DNA from: an uncultured Gammaproteobacteria bacterium
Lineage (GTDB): Bacteria; Pseudomonadota; Gammaproteobacteria; Pseudomonadales; Azotimanducaceae
Assembly (NCBI GenBank): GCA_913050035.1
Contig: CAJXAC010000024.1
Coordinates: 1 to 33,290, forward strand
Direction of reading: 5' to 3'
Length of the DNA stretch: 33,290 nucleotides
Shown here one piece after another: positions 25,758 through 33,218 of this stretch; the stretch's first letter is position 1, and the number at the start of each line of letters is the position of its first letter. The notes under the pieces were generated by a model that did no database searches, was not told the origin of the DNA, and was given only the letters and a program-made list of their open reading frames with translations. The translations under genes and the position numbers were made by a program.

Positions 25758-27238
25758 GCGTCCACAAACAAGTCTTTATGTTGGTCGCGCAGCACATTCT
25801 TTTGAACCTTACCCATGGTATTTCGGGGTAATTCGTCCACATAAATGACAGCCTTAGGTTGCTTAAACCGCGCCAACTGATCGGCCAGAGCTGAATTCAG
25901 GGCATCCACATCCAACTGTTTTGCAGCAACTAATACCGCCACCACGGCTTCGCCAAAATCATCGTGAGGCACACCAATCACCGCGGACTCAACAATATCC
26001 GGCATCTCGTCTAAAAGACGTTCCACCTCTTTTGGATAAACGTTGTAGCCACCGGAGATAACTAAGTCTTTGGCGCGCCCGACAATAGCAACACGCCCGT
26101 CCGGCTCCTGAGTGCCAAGATCTCCGGTGATAAAGAAACCGTCAGGACGGATCTCCTGAGCAGTCTTATCAGGTTGTTGCCAATAACCACTAAACACGTT
26201 CGGCCCACGCACTTCTATGGTACCGACGTCGCCACGAGGCACTTCAACACCCTCAGCGTCTGCTACTCGCACTTCTTGATTAGGCAGCGGAAACCCAACG
26301 GTGCCAGGAACACGATCGCCCACTAACGGATTGCTTGTATTAATAATGGTTTCGCTCATACCGTAACGCTCAAGTATCTTATGACCAGTGGCCTGCTCCC
26401 ACGCAGCAAAAGTTTGCTCGGTTAGCGGCGCGGACCCACAAACAAAAACCCTGACGTTGCGGGTCTGCTCACGACTCAGCTCTGGTTGCTGAAGTAGACG
26501 GGTATAAAAGGTCGGCACGCCCATCAATACCGTACAATCCGGAAGCGCCGCCAACACGTCTTCGGCGACAAACTTACTGTGAAAAATCATTGGCGTTGCA
26601 TTGAGCAGAGCGCAGTGACTGGCAATAAACAGTCCATGCACATGAAAGATTGGTAACGCATTTAGCAACACATCGTCATCTTGCCATCCCCAATATTCGC
26701 TTAGGCTGCGCGCATTAGACGCCAGATTGCTATGGGTAAGCATGGCGCCCTTAGAGCGCCCGGTGGTACCCGACGTGTAGAGAATTGCTGCTAGGTCCTG
26801 GGTCTGTCGGTCTACAGTCTCAATTCCATCAGATGCACTAACCTCGGCTGCCGCCTCCAGCAAGGTACCCTGGCCGTTCCCATCAAGGGTGAAACTGGAC
26901 ACCCCTACTCGTATGTCTGTACCTACGAACAATCGAGGCTGTGCATCATCGACAAAATAATCTAGCTCGGCCACGGTATAAGCAGTATTAAGAGGCACAT
27001 ACACACCGCCCACCTTGAGCGTTGCCAAATATAGGGCTAGGTTCTCAGGCGACTTTTCCACCTGGGCCATAACTCGGTCACCGGCAGCCACGCCCTGAGC
27101 ACACAGCACCGCGGCAAATCGATCAACAACGCTAACTAGCTGCTGGAAGTTCCAATCTGGCCGATCCTTTAAGATCAACGCAGGTGCGTCTAGCCGCGAG
27201 CCGAAAGCCGTTTCCAGAGATTGATAAAAGTTAGTCAT
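25754..27238 (-). CDS. matB: Malonyl-CoA synthetase (MatB)
   Basis: MatB converts malonate, ATP and CoA to malonyl-CoA, AMP and PPi in the cytosol. The start is an ATG with a strong GAGGAGG upstream, which removes nine N-terminal residues of a longer frame; 494 residues is typical for MatB. Motifs close to those of characterised MatB are VMAQVEKSPENLALYLAT, GGVYVPLNTAYTVAELDYF, AILYTSGTTGRSKGAMLTH, VLMGVPTFYTRLLQ, ERYGMSETIINTSNP, GYNVYPKEVERLLDEMP and the catalytic Lys in LPRNTMGKVQKNVL. Arg in SGTTGRSKG and the malonate-pocket block INTSNPLVGDRVPG favour malonate over fatty acids. No malonate decarboxylase or transporter gene is directly adjacent, although the convergent symporter could serve uptake. 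Confidence 0.95.
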   Translation of the reverse strand: MTNFYQSLETAFGSRLDAPALILKDRPDWNFQQLVSVVDRFAAVLCAQGVAAGDRVMAQVEKSPENLALYLATLKVGGVYVPLNTAYTVAELDYFVDDAQPRLFVGTDIRVGVSSFTLDGNGQGTLLEAAAEVSASDGIETVDRQTQDLAAILYTSGTTGRSKGAMLTHSNLASNARSLSEYWGWQDDDVLLNALPIFHVHGLFIASHCALLNATPMIFHSKFVAEDVLAALPDCTVLMGVPTFYTRLLQQPELSREQTRNVRVFVCGSAPLTEQTFAAWEQATGHKILERYGMSETIINTSNPLVGDRVPGTVGFPLPNQEVRVADAEGVEVPRGDVGTIEVRGPNVFSGYWQQPDKTAQEIRPDGFFITGDLGTQEPDGRVAIVGRAKDLVISGGYNVYPKEVERLLDEMPDIVESAVIGVPHDDFGEAVVAVLVAAKQLDVDALNSALADQLARFKQPKAVIYVDELPRNTMGKVQKNVLRDQHKDLFVDA

Positions 27239-27387
27239 GGCACCTCCTCGTTTTCGTTGCTCCAATCAGCAATATAAGGGTTGTTTCAAAACATTGCAGC
27301 GACAGAAACCATCTGATACTTTTTAATCTCAGCCCTGCCGGGTTCGGGGGAAACTGAGGGCACTGCGTCCTGAATTGTGACGCAATT

Positions 27388-27642
27388 TTGCGGACGGCGA
27401 CGGTTGCTTTGCAAGCCTTAGCCAAATTACCGCTGGAACGTGGGCGCCAGACCAACCTGCATGCTGGGCATCTGTATTTAGATGCTAAAGCATTTAAGGA
27501 CGGCGAAAAGCTTACACAAGATGCGGGCATTATGAGAGGAATGTCCGCGTCCCCAGAGAATAAGCATAATGAATTGGGGACTTGCTAGCCGCCTCTGGAT
27601 CGGCAACGAATTGTTAGCTGCCAATCCAGAGGCGGTTTTTTC
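27388..27642 (+). ncRNA. Candidate small RNA or very small ORF ending at a strong terminator
   Basis: The 469-base gap between matB and aroA holds no recognised gene. On the plus strand it has a 7-bp GTCCCCA/TGGGGAC hairpin (27549-27581) directly followed by a strong rho-independent terminator (27589-27642). A terminator with no annotated gene before it implies an unannotated transcript. A 66-codon frame with a TTG start at 27388 ends in TAG at 27588, one base before the terminator stem. It has no ribosome binding site I trust and no recognisable family. So this may be an sRNA, a small protein or a remnant gene. Upstream, TTGCAG near 27295 and TACTTT near 27318 could be a weak promoter. The left boundary is arbitrary. 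Confidence 0.35.
27589..27642 (+). terminator. Strong rho-independent terminator upstream of aroA
   Basis: The stem is CCGCCTCTGGAT pairing with ATCCAGAGGCGG, extended by a four-base GGCA/TGCC pairing after one mismatch, with a loop of about 13 bases. A run of six T begins right after the stem. The T-run follows only on the plus strand, so it terminates plus-strand transcription. It isolates aroA from anything transcribed in the gap. Confidence 0.93.
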
Positions 27643-27707
27643 TTTTCCGGCCACAGTAGCTGAGAACGTCTGTCTTTCTTAGCGTATTTTCATTACATTG
27701 CGCGGCT

Positions 27708-29030
27708 ATGCACGATCTAACATCAAAGCCAACTGAAGCCGCAGCTACACCACCCTTCCAAGTCGAAAAGCTAGCCGCTCCGTTTACCGCGCGCATTACT
27801 CTCCCCGGCAGCAAGTCCATCGCACTACGACAACTTGCCATAGCTGCTTTGTGCTCGGGAACAACGCATTTGGCTGGAGTACCTGACTGCGACGACACCG
27901 CAGCAATGCTCGACTGTATACAAGCATTAGGCGCCGAAGTCGCATTAACAGCCGAAGCAATCGTTGTTACCGGTCCCATTGATCTGTCCGACAAACCAGT
28001 GCAGCTCAATGCGCGCATGAGCGGAGCATCTACGCGGTTATTAATAGGGCTGGCAGCATTGCGCCGTGGAGTAACCGTTATTGACGGTCATCCGTCTTTG
28101 CGCGCGCGGACAAATAAACCGCTACTGGATCTTTTATCCGCGCAAGGCTGCAGAGTTGAGTCCGATAGTGGCTGCCTGCCTGCAAGCATTTCTGGCCCAA
28201 TCGAAACAACCAAGCATCTACGTATTGACGGGTCTCTATCAAGCCAATACATAACCGCTCTGCTTATCGCAGCACCAGGCTATCTGCATGAAGCTAAGCA
28301 AGTGATCGAAATCCAAGGCGAGCTGGTTTCCCGTCCCTATATCGACATCACCATTAATGAAATGCGCAAACGTGGGGTGCAGGTAGCATGGCTGGACGAG
28401 CAGCATTTGGAAATAGCGGCCGGCTCTTATCAGGCAGGATCTGTTACTGTGGAGGGCGACGCTACCGCTGCCACCTATTTCGCAGCCTTGGCAACACTGC
28501 ATAAAAGTAATGTGACGTTAACTAATCTCGGTCATAACAGTTGCCAAGGCGATTACGGTTTTTTTAGCGTCATGGAGCAACTGGGTGCAGAGGTAACGCG
28601 CGGCGACGACACCCACATCAGTGGTCCGCAAAATCTGCAACCGATGCGAACCATCGATATGCAGGCTATGCCAGACGCAGCCCTGACATTGATAGCCATG
28701 GCCCCGCTACTGACAACGCCGATCCAAATTACCGGCTTAAGCTCACTACATCATAAGGAGTGTGATCGCCTCGAATGCCCGGCAAAGGAACTGGCTTTGA
28801 TGGGGGTAGAGTTATCAACAACCGAAGATTCGATCAATATCTCTCCAGCTAATCCAACCACGCTGAAGGCCCATACATTGACCACCTACCACGACCACCG
28901 CATGGCTATGGCCTTTTCGCTGCTGGGCAGTATGAGCGGCACACTTAAGGTAGACGACAAAAATGTTGTCGATAAAACCTATCCACGCTACTGGGAAGAC
29001 TACGCTACCTTGGTTGCCGATCCGGGCTGA
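27708..29030 (+). CDS. aroA: 3-phosphoshikimate 1-carboxyvinyltransferase (EPSP synthase, AroA)
   Basis: AroA joins shikimate-3-phosphate and PEP in the shikimate pathway. The 440-residue protein keeps the catalytic set: LPGSKSIALRQL (Lys36, Ser37, Arg41), the Arg in RARTNKPLLDLL, SSQYITALL, MPDAALTL (Asp), HHKECDRL (Lys, Glu, Arg), YHDHRMAM (His, Arg) and NVVDKTYPRYW (Lys). The first variable block is unusual: where E. coli has NAGTAMRPL, here the aligned residues are MSGASTRLL (104-112). Gly106 and Arg110 are kept, but Thr97 becomes Ala107 and Pro101 becomes Leu111. Substitutions at those two E. coli positions are known to reduce glyphosate sensitivity, so altered inhibitor response is possible. 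The ribosome binding site at the ATG is weak; a terminator upstream isolates the gene. Confidence 0.94.
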   Translation: MHDLTSKPTEAAATPPFQVEKLAAPFTARITLPGSKSIALRQLAIAALCSGTTHLAGVPDCDDTAAMLDCIQALGAEVALTAEAIVVTGPIDLSDKPVQLNARMSGASTRLLIGLAALRRGVTVIDGHPSLRARTNKPLLDLLSAQGCRVESDSGCLPASISGPIETTKHLRIDGSLSSQYITALLIAAPGYLHEAKQVIEIQGELVSRPYIDITINEMRKRGVQVAWLDEQHLEIAAGSYQAGSVTVEGDATAATYFAALATLHKSNVTLTNLGHNSCQGDYGFFSVMEQLGAEVTRGDDTHISGPQNLQPMRTIDMQAMPDAALTLIAMAPLLTTPIQITGLSSLHHKECDRLECPAKELALMGVELSTTEDSINISPANPTTLKAHTLTTYHDHRMAMAFSLLGSMSGTLKVDDKNVVDKTYPRYWEDYATLVADPG

Positions 29031-29041
29031 TTACACCAACG

Positions 29042-29485
29042 CTATTGCTGCGTATCCGGCGACGATTTAGCGTTCAAGCGCACATAAATGATTCCAGCCA
29101 CAGCACCAGCTAAACACTGAGATACGAATCCAACCACCGTTCGAGTGACCGCGATCGGATTAGTTCCCATCGATACTTTGAAGAACAAAATCAATGCCAG
29201 CATGCCTACGGTACCCGCAAGCACATACCCCAGGGTGCGCAGCTGCGGAACCCACCGCAGCACTAGGGTGGCGAACAAAAAGGCCAGCAGTAGCGCCACG
29301 AACATGGCGGGCAGGTAGACAGAAGTCATGCTCAGGAGATCATGGCCAAACGTGGCAAAGCGATCTCCCAAACCCACGTTAACTCCCATATCCGTCAAAT
29401 TACTCAGGTTCAGTTGTGAATATGCCAACACTGCTGCGGTATAACCGCCCAGTAATGCAGCGATAAATGCCATAATTCGTTTCAC
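29042..29485 (-). CDS. Small four-helix inner-membrane protein of unknown function
   Basis: The product of about 147 residues has four predicted membrane helices, near residues 4-22, 56-77, 84-106 and 116-134 of the chosen frame (examples AALLGGYTAAVLAYSQ, MFVALLLAFLFATLVL and GTVGMLALILFF), and a short hydrophilic C-terminus. The open frame reaches back to 29509, but GGAGA lies six to nine bases before the adjacent GTG codons at 29488 and 29485, so I use the second GTG (MKRIMAF). I do not recognise a family. It sits between aroA and the PQQ-type dehydrogenase gene on the opposite strand, so its context gives no functional clue. Confidence 0.7.
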   Translation of the reverse strand: MKRIMAFIAALLGGYTAAVLAYSQLNLSNLTDMGVNVGLGDRFATFGHDLLSMTSVYLPAMFVALLLAFLFATLVLRWVPQLRTLGYVLAGTVGMLALILFFKVSMGTNPIAVTRTVVGFVSQCLAGAVAGIIYVRLNAKSSPDTQQ

Positions 29486-29561
29486 CACGCATAATCTCCA
29501 TCGTGTCAAATCAGACGGATGAGGCTACCATAGCTTGCACGTCTTTTTAGGATCGATCTTC

Positions 29562-30692
29562 TTGAACACAACAACATCCTGCAAACGCAACCAATCCTCG
29601 TCACTGGTTAAAATATTACGCACAGTAAGCCTCGGCCTATGCCTCAGTTTAGGTGTCGCTAGCAATTCCCTAGCCGCGAATTATCAACTCGATACTGTTG
29701 CCGCAGACTTGGATTTTCCCTGGAGCATAGACTTCTTACCCAATGGAGACATTTTAGTAACCGAATTATCCGGCTCACTGCGGCGGATTTCGGCGGACGG
29801 GTCCGTGAGCGATCCGATCGCAAATGTGCCTGAGGTCTTTCGAGCAAGCCAAGGCGGCCTGTTCGACGTCCTTGTAGATCCAGACTTTGCCGACAACCAA
29901 CGGGTATTTCTGTCTTATGCAAAGGGCGATGCTCAGAGCAATGGCACAGTGGTGGCGAGTGCATATCTTGAGGGCGACACCCTCAGCGACGTGAAAGAAA
30001 TTTTCACCGCAGCGCCGGACAAATATGCGCCGCTGCATTACGGTGGCCGCATCGCATGGCTTCCCGACGGTACCCTCCTTTTGACCACTGGCGACGGCTT
30101 CGATTTTCGTGAGCAGGCACAAAATTTAGCAACGCATTTCGGCAAAATGATTCGCATGAATCCGGACGGCAGCGCCCCGGCTGATAACCCATTCCCAGAG
30201 CACCCATTCGTTTTCAGTTACGGCCATCGAAATCCCCAAGGTTTGGCGGTAGCCCAAGACGGCACTATTTACGAGCATGAGCACGGCCCACGTGGCGGTG
30301 ACGAGGTCAATATTATCAAGCCAGGACAAAACTACGGTTGGCCTATCACCACTCATGGATTGGATTACAACGGCGCTTACGTTTCGCCCTTCAAAGAGCG
30401 CGAAGGCATTGAATCCGCAGCACATATTTGGGTGCCCTCAATTGCACCCTCAGGCCTCGCGGTTTACGAGGGCGACGCATTTGCAGCCTGGCGCGGCAAT
30501 CTATTTGTCGGAGCACTCGTCAATAATGACGTACGCCGTCTGACCTTAGCGGGCAACACCGTGGTTGCAGAGGAAATTCTTTTTGCTGAGCTGGATCAGC
30601 GTATACGAGATATTCGCGTCAGCCCTGATGGCTTGCTTTACATCATTACCGACGGAGCCCAGGGACAAGTGGTTCGGGTATCACCAAAATGA
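29562..30692 (+). CDS. PQQ-dependent sugar dehydrogenase-like protein (GSDH/YliI family)
   Basis: The protein is exported and adopts the six-bladed beta-propeller of soluble aldose/sorbosone dehydrogenases that oxidise sugars or alcohols with PQQ in the periplasm. A signal peptide (ILRTVSLGLCLSLGVASNSLA) precedes the mature start near ANYQLDT. Family blocks are FPWSIDFLPNGDILVTEL, GRIAWLPDGTLLLTTGDG, YGHRNPQGLAV, EHGPRGGDEVNII and GQNYGWPI, followed by SGLAVYEGDAF. The His and Arg of GHRNPQG and EHGPRGGDE match cofactor-binding positions. No ATG precedes the signal peptide; I use a TTG at 29562 with AGGA upstream, while a TTG at 29535 is the alternative. The stop overlaps the next gene's start (ATGA), so the two are translationally coupled. 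Confidence 0.9.
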   Translation: MNTTTSCKRNQSSSLVKILRTVSLGLCLSLGVASNSLAANYQLDTVAADLDFPWSIDFLPNGDILVTELSGSLRRISADGSVSDPIANVPEVFRASQGGLFDVLVDPDFADNQRVFLSYAKGDAQSNGTVVASAYLEGDTLSDVKEIFTAAPDKYAPLHYGGRIAWLPDGTLLLTTGDGFDFREQAQNLATHFGKMIRMNPDGSAPADNPFPEHPFVFSYGHRNPQGLAVAQDGTIYEHEHGPRGGDEVNIIKPGQNYGWPITTHGLDYNGAYVSPFKEREGIESAAHIWVPSIAPSGLAVYEGDAFAAWRGNLFVGALVNNDVRRLTLAGNTVVAEEILFAELDQRIRDIRVSPDGLLYIITDGAQGQVVRVSPK

Positions 30693-31246
30693 ATTCACTG
30701 CTGCCCAAAGCTACGCTCTTCATATTTGGCTGTTTTTTGGCAAGCGTAGCAGCGGCAGAACAACCGCCCAAAGAAATTCCTAACTTTCGAGTCTACTCCG
30801 CTCATTTCGCAAGCTCCGGCCAAATCGCCGGCCACCATCTCAAACCTCTGCAACGAGATGGATTCCAGCGCATTGTATATTTAGCCTATCGCGGCCAGGG
30901 AAACGCCACCGACCAACTCAGTATCGATAGACAAGCTACTGATCTTGGTATGAGTTATGTGCATATCCCCGTGCCTTGGCAGTCACCCTCCCCGGTCGAT
31001 TACCAAACTTTTGCAGCAGTGATGAACAGTCAACCGGGGCAAAAAACACTCCTGCATTGCCAAATGAATTACCGTGCTTCGGCGTTTAGCTTTCTGTATA
31101 GAGTTTTAGAGTTAGGCACGCCATTTGACGAAGCTGCCAGAGACCTTTTCGCAGTGTGGAATCCAGATCAAACATGGCTGGATTTGATCAATACCGTACT
31201 CGCCGCCAATAATCGAGCAGCGCTGGCTCCACCAATAGATCCATAG
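30689..31246 (+). CDS. Exported protein tyrosine/dual-specificity phosphatase-like protein with a CX4R loop
   Basis: This 185-residue protein has a signal peptide to about residue 23 and a DSP-like fold: a strand RIVYLAYRG, the acid-loop region around HIPVPWQSP and the P-loop LLHCQMNYRASAF. The catalytic-type Cys124 and Arg129 are separated by four residues, not the five of classical CX5R phosphatases. Similar CX4R loops occur in beta-lactamase-hydrolase-associated DSP-like families (COG3453-like), and the surrounding HCQxNYRAS pattern recalls a known 'protein tyrosine phosphatase family' group from memory. Hydrolytic activity is therefore uncertain. It overlaps the PQQ-type dehydrogenase gene by ATGA, so both periplasmic products are probably made together. 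Confidence 0.82.
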   Translation: MNSLLPKATLFIFGCFLASVAAAEQPPKEIPNFRVYSAHFASSGQIAGHHLKPLQRDGFQRIVYLAYRGQGNATDQLSIDRQATDLGMSYVHIPVPWQSPSPVDYQTFAAVMNSQPGQKTLLHCQMNYRASAFSFLYRVLELGTPFDEAARDLFAVWNPDQTWLDLINTVLAANNRAALAPPIDP

Positions 31247-31353
31247 AACCACTTCCGAGCTGCAGTTCTTACAAGACCGCGCTAACCAACCGCCAAAAAA
31301 CACAAACAATAGTTTCGTAACTTTTGGTTTACGAATTAAAGGCTTTTTGCTAC

Positions 31354-31368
31354 ACCTAAGACTTAGGT
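31354..31368. promoter_or_regulatory. Perfect 15-bp palindrome, candidate operator
   Basis: ACCTAAG and CTTAGGT flank a single A, making a perfect inverted repeat with 7-bp arms in the 239-base gap before the secreted-protein pair. A TATATA (31395-31400) 27 bases downstream could be a -10 box, and no good -35 lies at the normal spacing. The centre would sit near -46 relative to a start at about 31407. That geometry suits an activator-dependent promoter (inference). The size fits a LuxR/FixJ-type response regulator site, but the regulator is not identified in this window. Confidence 0.55.
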
Positions 31369-31394
31369 CTTATCTTGTTCGGTGCGGAAAGCCC

Positions 31395-31400
31395 TATATA
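31395..31400 (+). promoter_or_regulatory. Possible -10 element for the secreted-protein operon
   Basis: TATATA preceded by CCC and followed by GACC lies 86 bases before the first start codon of the pair at 31486. No consensus -35 is at 16-18 bases, consistent with a promoter that depends on a bound activator at 31354-31368. This is only a sequence-based suggestion. Confidence 0.3.
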
Positions 31401-31485
31401 GACCAAAAAAAGGTTCTAAAGTATCTTGGCATATAACCGATTTTACGATTAAGGAAGAATATAATTAGGCGATTCGCAGCAGTTT

Positions 31486-32040
31486 ATGCGACATTTTTTT
31501 CTCATCTCTAGCTTACTTTTCTGCAGCCATACCTGGTCGGCAGAGGTCACTTGTCTGGTCGCAAATTTTAAAGCAGCACTGGATACACCAGCATCCATTC
31601 GAGAAGCTGCAGCACATCAGTGGTTGAAAGAGCGCGGAGCCGATTGCAGCTACGAACAACTCACCGCTATTAAAAACAATCTTGGCAATTGGATGGGCGT
31701 TGCGAACAGCTATCGGGTATCCGTTGAGCTGCAGCATCATCTGGAGCGCTACTATGTAGCTAAGAACGAATGGTCGGAAAGCCTGTACACCAGCAAAGCC
31801 GCCTATGTCGCACCCTATACATCACGCACACTTACTGCAGAAACGAACGTTATCGTTACCCCACAATTAACGAACCCGGCCCAATTTGGACGGAACTACC
31901 CTCAGCAAGGCTATGACGCCGGAAGTTTCAATCAACAGCAGCAAACGTATGAATATCAGGCTCCTGCTTCGGATAACTATCAAAATAATTATCAGCCGAC
32001 TAATCAAGAGCAGTATGCCGATCCTAATTCGGATTGGTAA
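31486..32040 (+). CDS. Secreted protein with Gln/Asn/Tyr-rich tail, unknown function
   Basis: The 184-residue protein begins with a clear signal peptide (FFLISSLLFCSHTWSA, cut near residue 18). The mature protein has a helical middle with two Cys (about residues 22 and 53, likely a disulfide) and amphipathic sequence around HQWLKERGADCSYEQL. The last 60 residues are mostly Gln, Asn, Tyr, Pro and Ser (for example QQQQTYEYQ and NNYQPTNQEQY) and should be unfolded or self-associating. I do not recognise a family. It probably shares a promoter with the gene 52 bases downstream, which also encodes a secreted low-complexity protein. A matrix or adhesive role is inference from composition only. Confidence 0.75.
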   Translation: MRHFFLISSLLFCSHTWSAEVTCLVANFKAALDTPASIREAAAHQWLKERGADCSYEQLTAIKNNLGNWMGVANSYRVSVELQHHLERYYVAKNEWSESLYTSKAAYVAPYTSRTLTAETNVIVTPQLTNPAQFGRNYPQQGYDAGSFNQQQQTYEYQAPASDNYQNNYQPTNQEQYADPNSDW

Positions 32041-32092
32041 AAGTTTAATCCAGCGAAGGCATCTAGGTTTTATCCAAAAGGAGGAACGGAAA

Positions 32093-32992
32093 ATGACCAA
32101 AATGAAACAAATGGCTAAAACAATGCTGGTAATAATTACCAGTCTCTTAGCGTTTAATTTGAGCGCCGCTACGCCAAATATGTTTGTACCAATGCAACCG
32201 TGCATCGGCTGTACGATAGATATCTCCGACCATACTGGCATTGCACAAACCAGTAAAAACGCGGTCTACCGAGTCAATAATCCGGTAACACCAAACGGAA
32301 CTCCACCTTTTTTAGAACTCTACAACCCGACACTTGCAACCATCCAGAACTGCGCTGCTATGGTTAGCTCGGTTCAAGGACCTACGCCCTTTACCGTACA
32401 ATTGAAAGCTAGCGAGTACACTCTCGCAGGAAGTAATCAGGTCGTATTTTTGATCGACAGATGCCGAAGGGTTCGACTCGCGCCACCCATGCCAGGAGCA
32501 AATGCACCTAAGATGGGTGGCCCTCGACCAGGACCTCAGCCTGGCATGCCTCCTGTTCGACCAGGTCAGGGCCCGAAAATGGGACAGCAACCAGGCGTCA
32601 GACCGCGCCCGGGCATGGATGGGCGACCCAAGATCGGAGGTGGCATGGGACCAGGAGCAGGAAACAACTGCGGATCCGGGAACGCACCAGCATCAACTTC
32701 GTGCTCTACCTCTGGCGGAGGTTGGCAAGAGGTAACGAACGTTCTCTCTGAGGACGACTGCCAGTTGGGATACACCGATGCTTCGGAGGGTCCAGGGCAA
32801 GAGGTTCTTTACGATAACGATTACTCGGTTACATGCACTGGCGGCACTCACAAGCCGGCCGTATTCGTGAGCAACGCGCGTTCAAATTCCAATTGGGGCG
32901 CTTACGTTCAGCCTTCAGAGACATGTCAAATGAAAACCGGCCCATCACCGACCGGCAGTGGTAGGGTCGTCGAAAAAATCGTCTGTCCCTAA
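32093..32992 (+). CDS. Secreted Gly/Pro/Met-rich repeat protein, unknown function
   Basis: The start is fixed by GGAGG eight bases before the ATG; a longer frame overlapping the previous gene is not plausible. The 299-residue product has a signal peptide (MLVIITSLLAFNLSAA). The N-terminal domain contains a PCIGCTIDISDHTG motif (two Cys) and beta-rich sequence to about residue 130. Residues about 140-195 are dominated by Pro, Gly, Met, Arg and Gln in collagen-like order (PGMPP, PGQGPKMGQQPG, GVRPRPGMDG). A C-terminal Cys-rich domain follows (GWQEVTNVLSEDDCQLGY, then CTGGTHKP, ending in Cys-Pro). Nothing in it matches a family I know. With the preceding gene it looks like a two-protein secreted or surface-matrix system. 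Confidence 0.78.
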   Translation: MTKMKQMAKTMLVIITSLLAFNLSAATPNMFVPMQPCIGCTIDISDHTGIAQTSKNAVYRVNNPVTPNGTPPFLELYNPTLATIQNCAAMVSSVQGPTPFTVQLKASEYTLAGSNQVVFLIDRCRRVRLAPPMPGANAPKMGGPRPGPQPGMPPVRPGQGPKMGQQPGVRPRPGMDGRPKIGGGMGPGAGNNCGSGNAPASTSCSTSGGGWQEVTNVLSEDDCQLGYTDASEGPGQEVLYDNDYSVTCTGGTHKPAVFVSNARSNSNWGAYVQPSETCQMKTGPSPTGSGRVVEKIVCP

Positions 32993-33013
32993 CTCATGGT
33001 AGCAGTAAGAAGA

Positions 33014-33039
33014 AATGGAGCGGCTTACGCCGCTCCATT
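33014..33039. terminator. Perfect hairpin after the secreted-protein genes, probable terminator
   Basis: An 11-bp stem AATGGAGCGGC/GCCGCTCCATT with a 4-base TTAC loop lies 22 bases after the 32093 gene stop. There is no U-run after it on the plus strand; on the minus strand it is followed by TTCTTCTT. It may end the plus-strand operon through rho or by stabilising the 3' end, or act weakly on the minus strand. The rest of bases 32993-33218 holds no gene I can support. Confidence 0.55.
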
Positions 33040-33156
33040 CACATCGTCATAGCCTGAACAGCCGCGTTCGGTTTAAGTACCGGCAGTTCCAACAGTGCTA
33101 CAAGGACCATAGATACACCAACGCTGGCTATGCAGTGAGAAAACACGGATTCATTC

Positions 33157-33185
33157 TTTACCGGTACTCAGAGTATCCCCATACT
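33157..33185 (+). promoter_or_regulatory. Possible tRNA promoter
   Basis: TTTACC (33157-33162) and CATACT (33180-33185) are separated by 17 bases, four of six matches each to the sigma70 boxes. A GC-rich discriminator (ccgcccgc) follows, as is common for stable-RNA promoters. The predicted start is about 25 bases before the tRNA. Confidence 0.35.
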
Positions 33186-33218
33186 ATCCGCCCGCTAGAC
33201 CTCTAGCTTATCAACCTC

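Noticed and set aside
33015-33206. A 63-residue ORF between the terminator and the tRNA.
   Set aside because: Its start lies inside the hairpin, it has no ribosome binding site, and its composition shows nothing protein-like.
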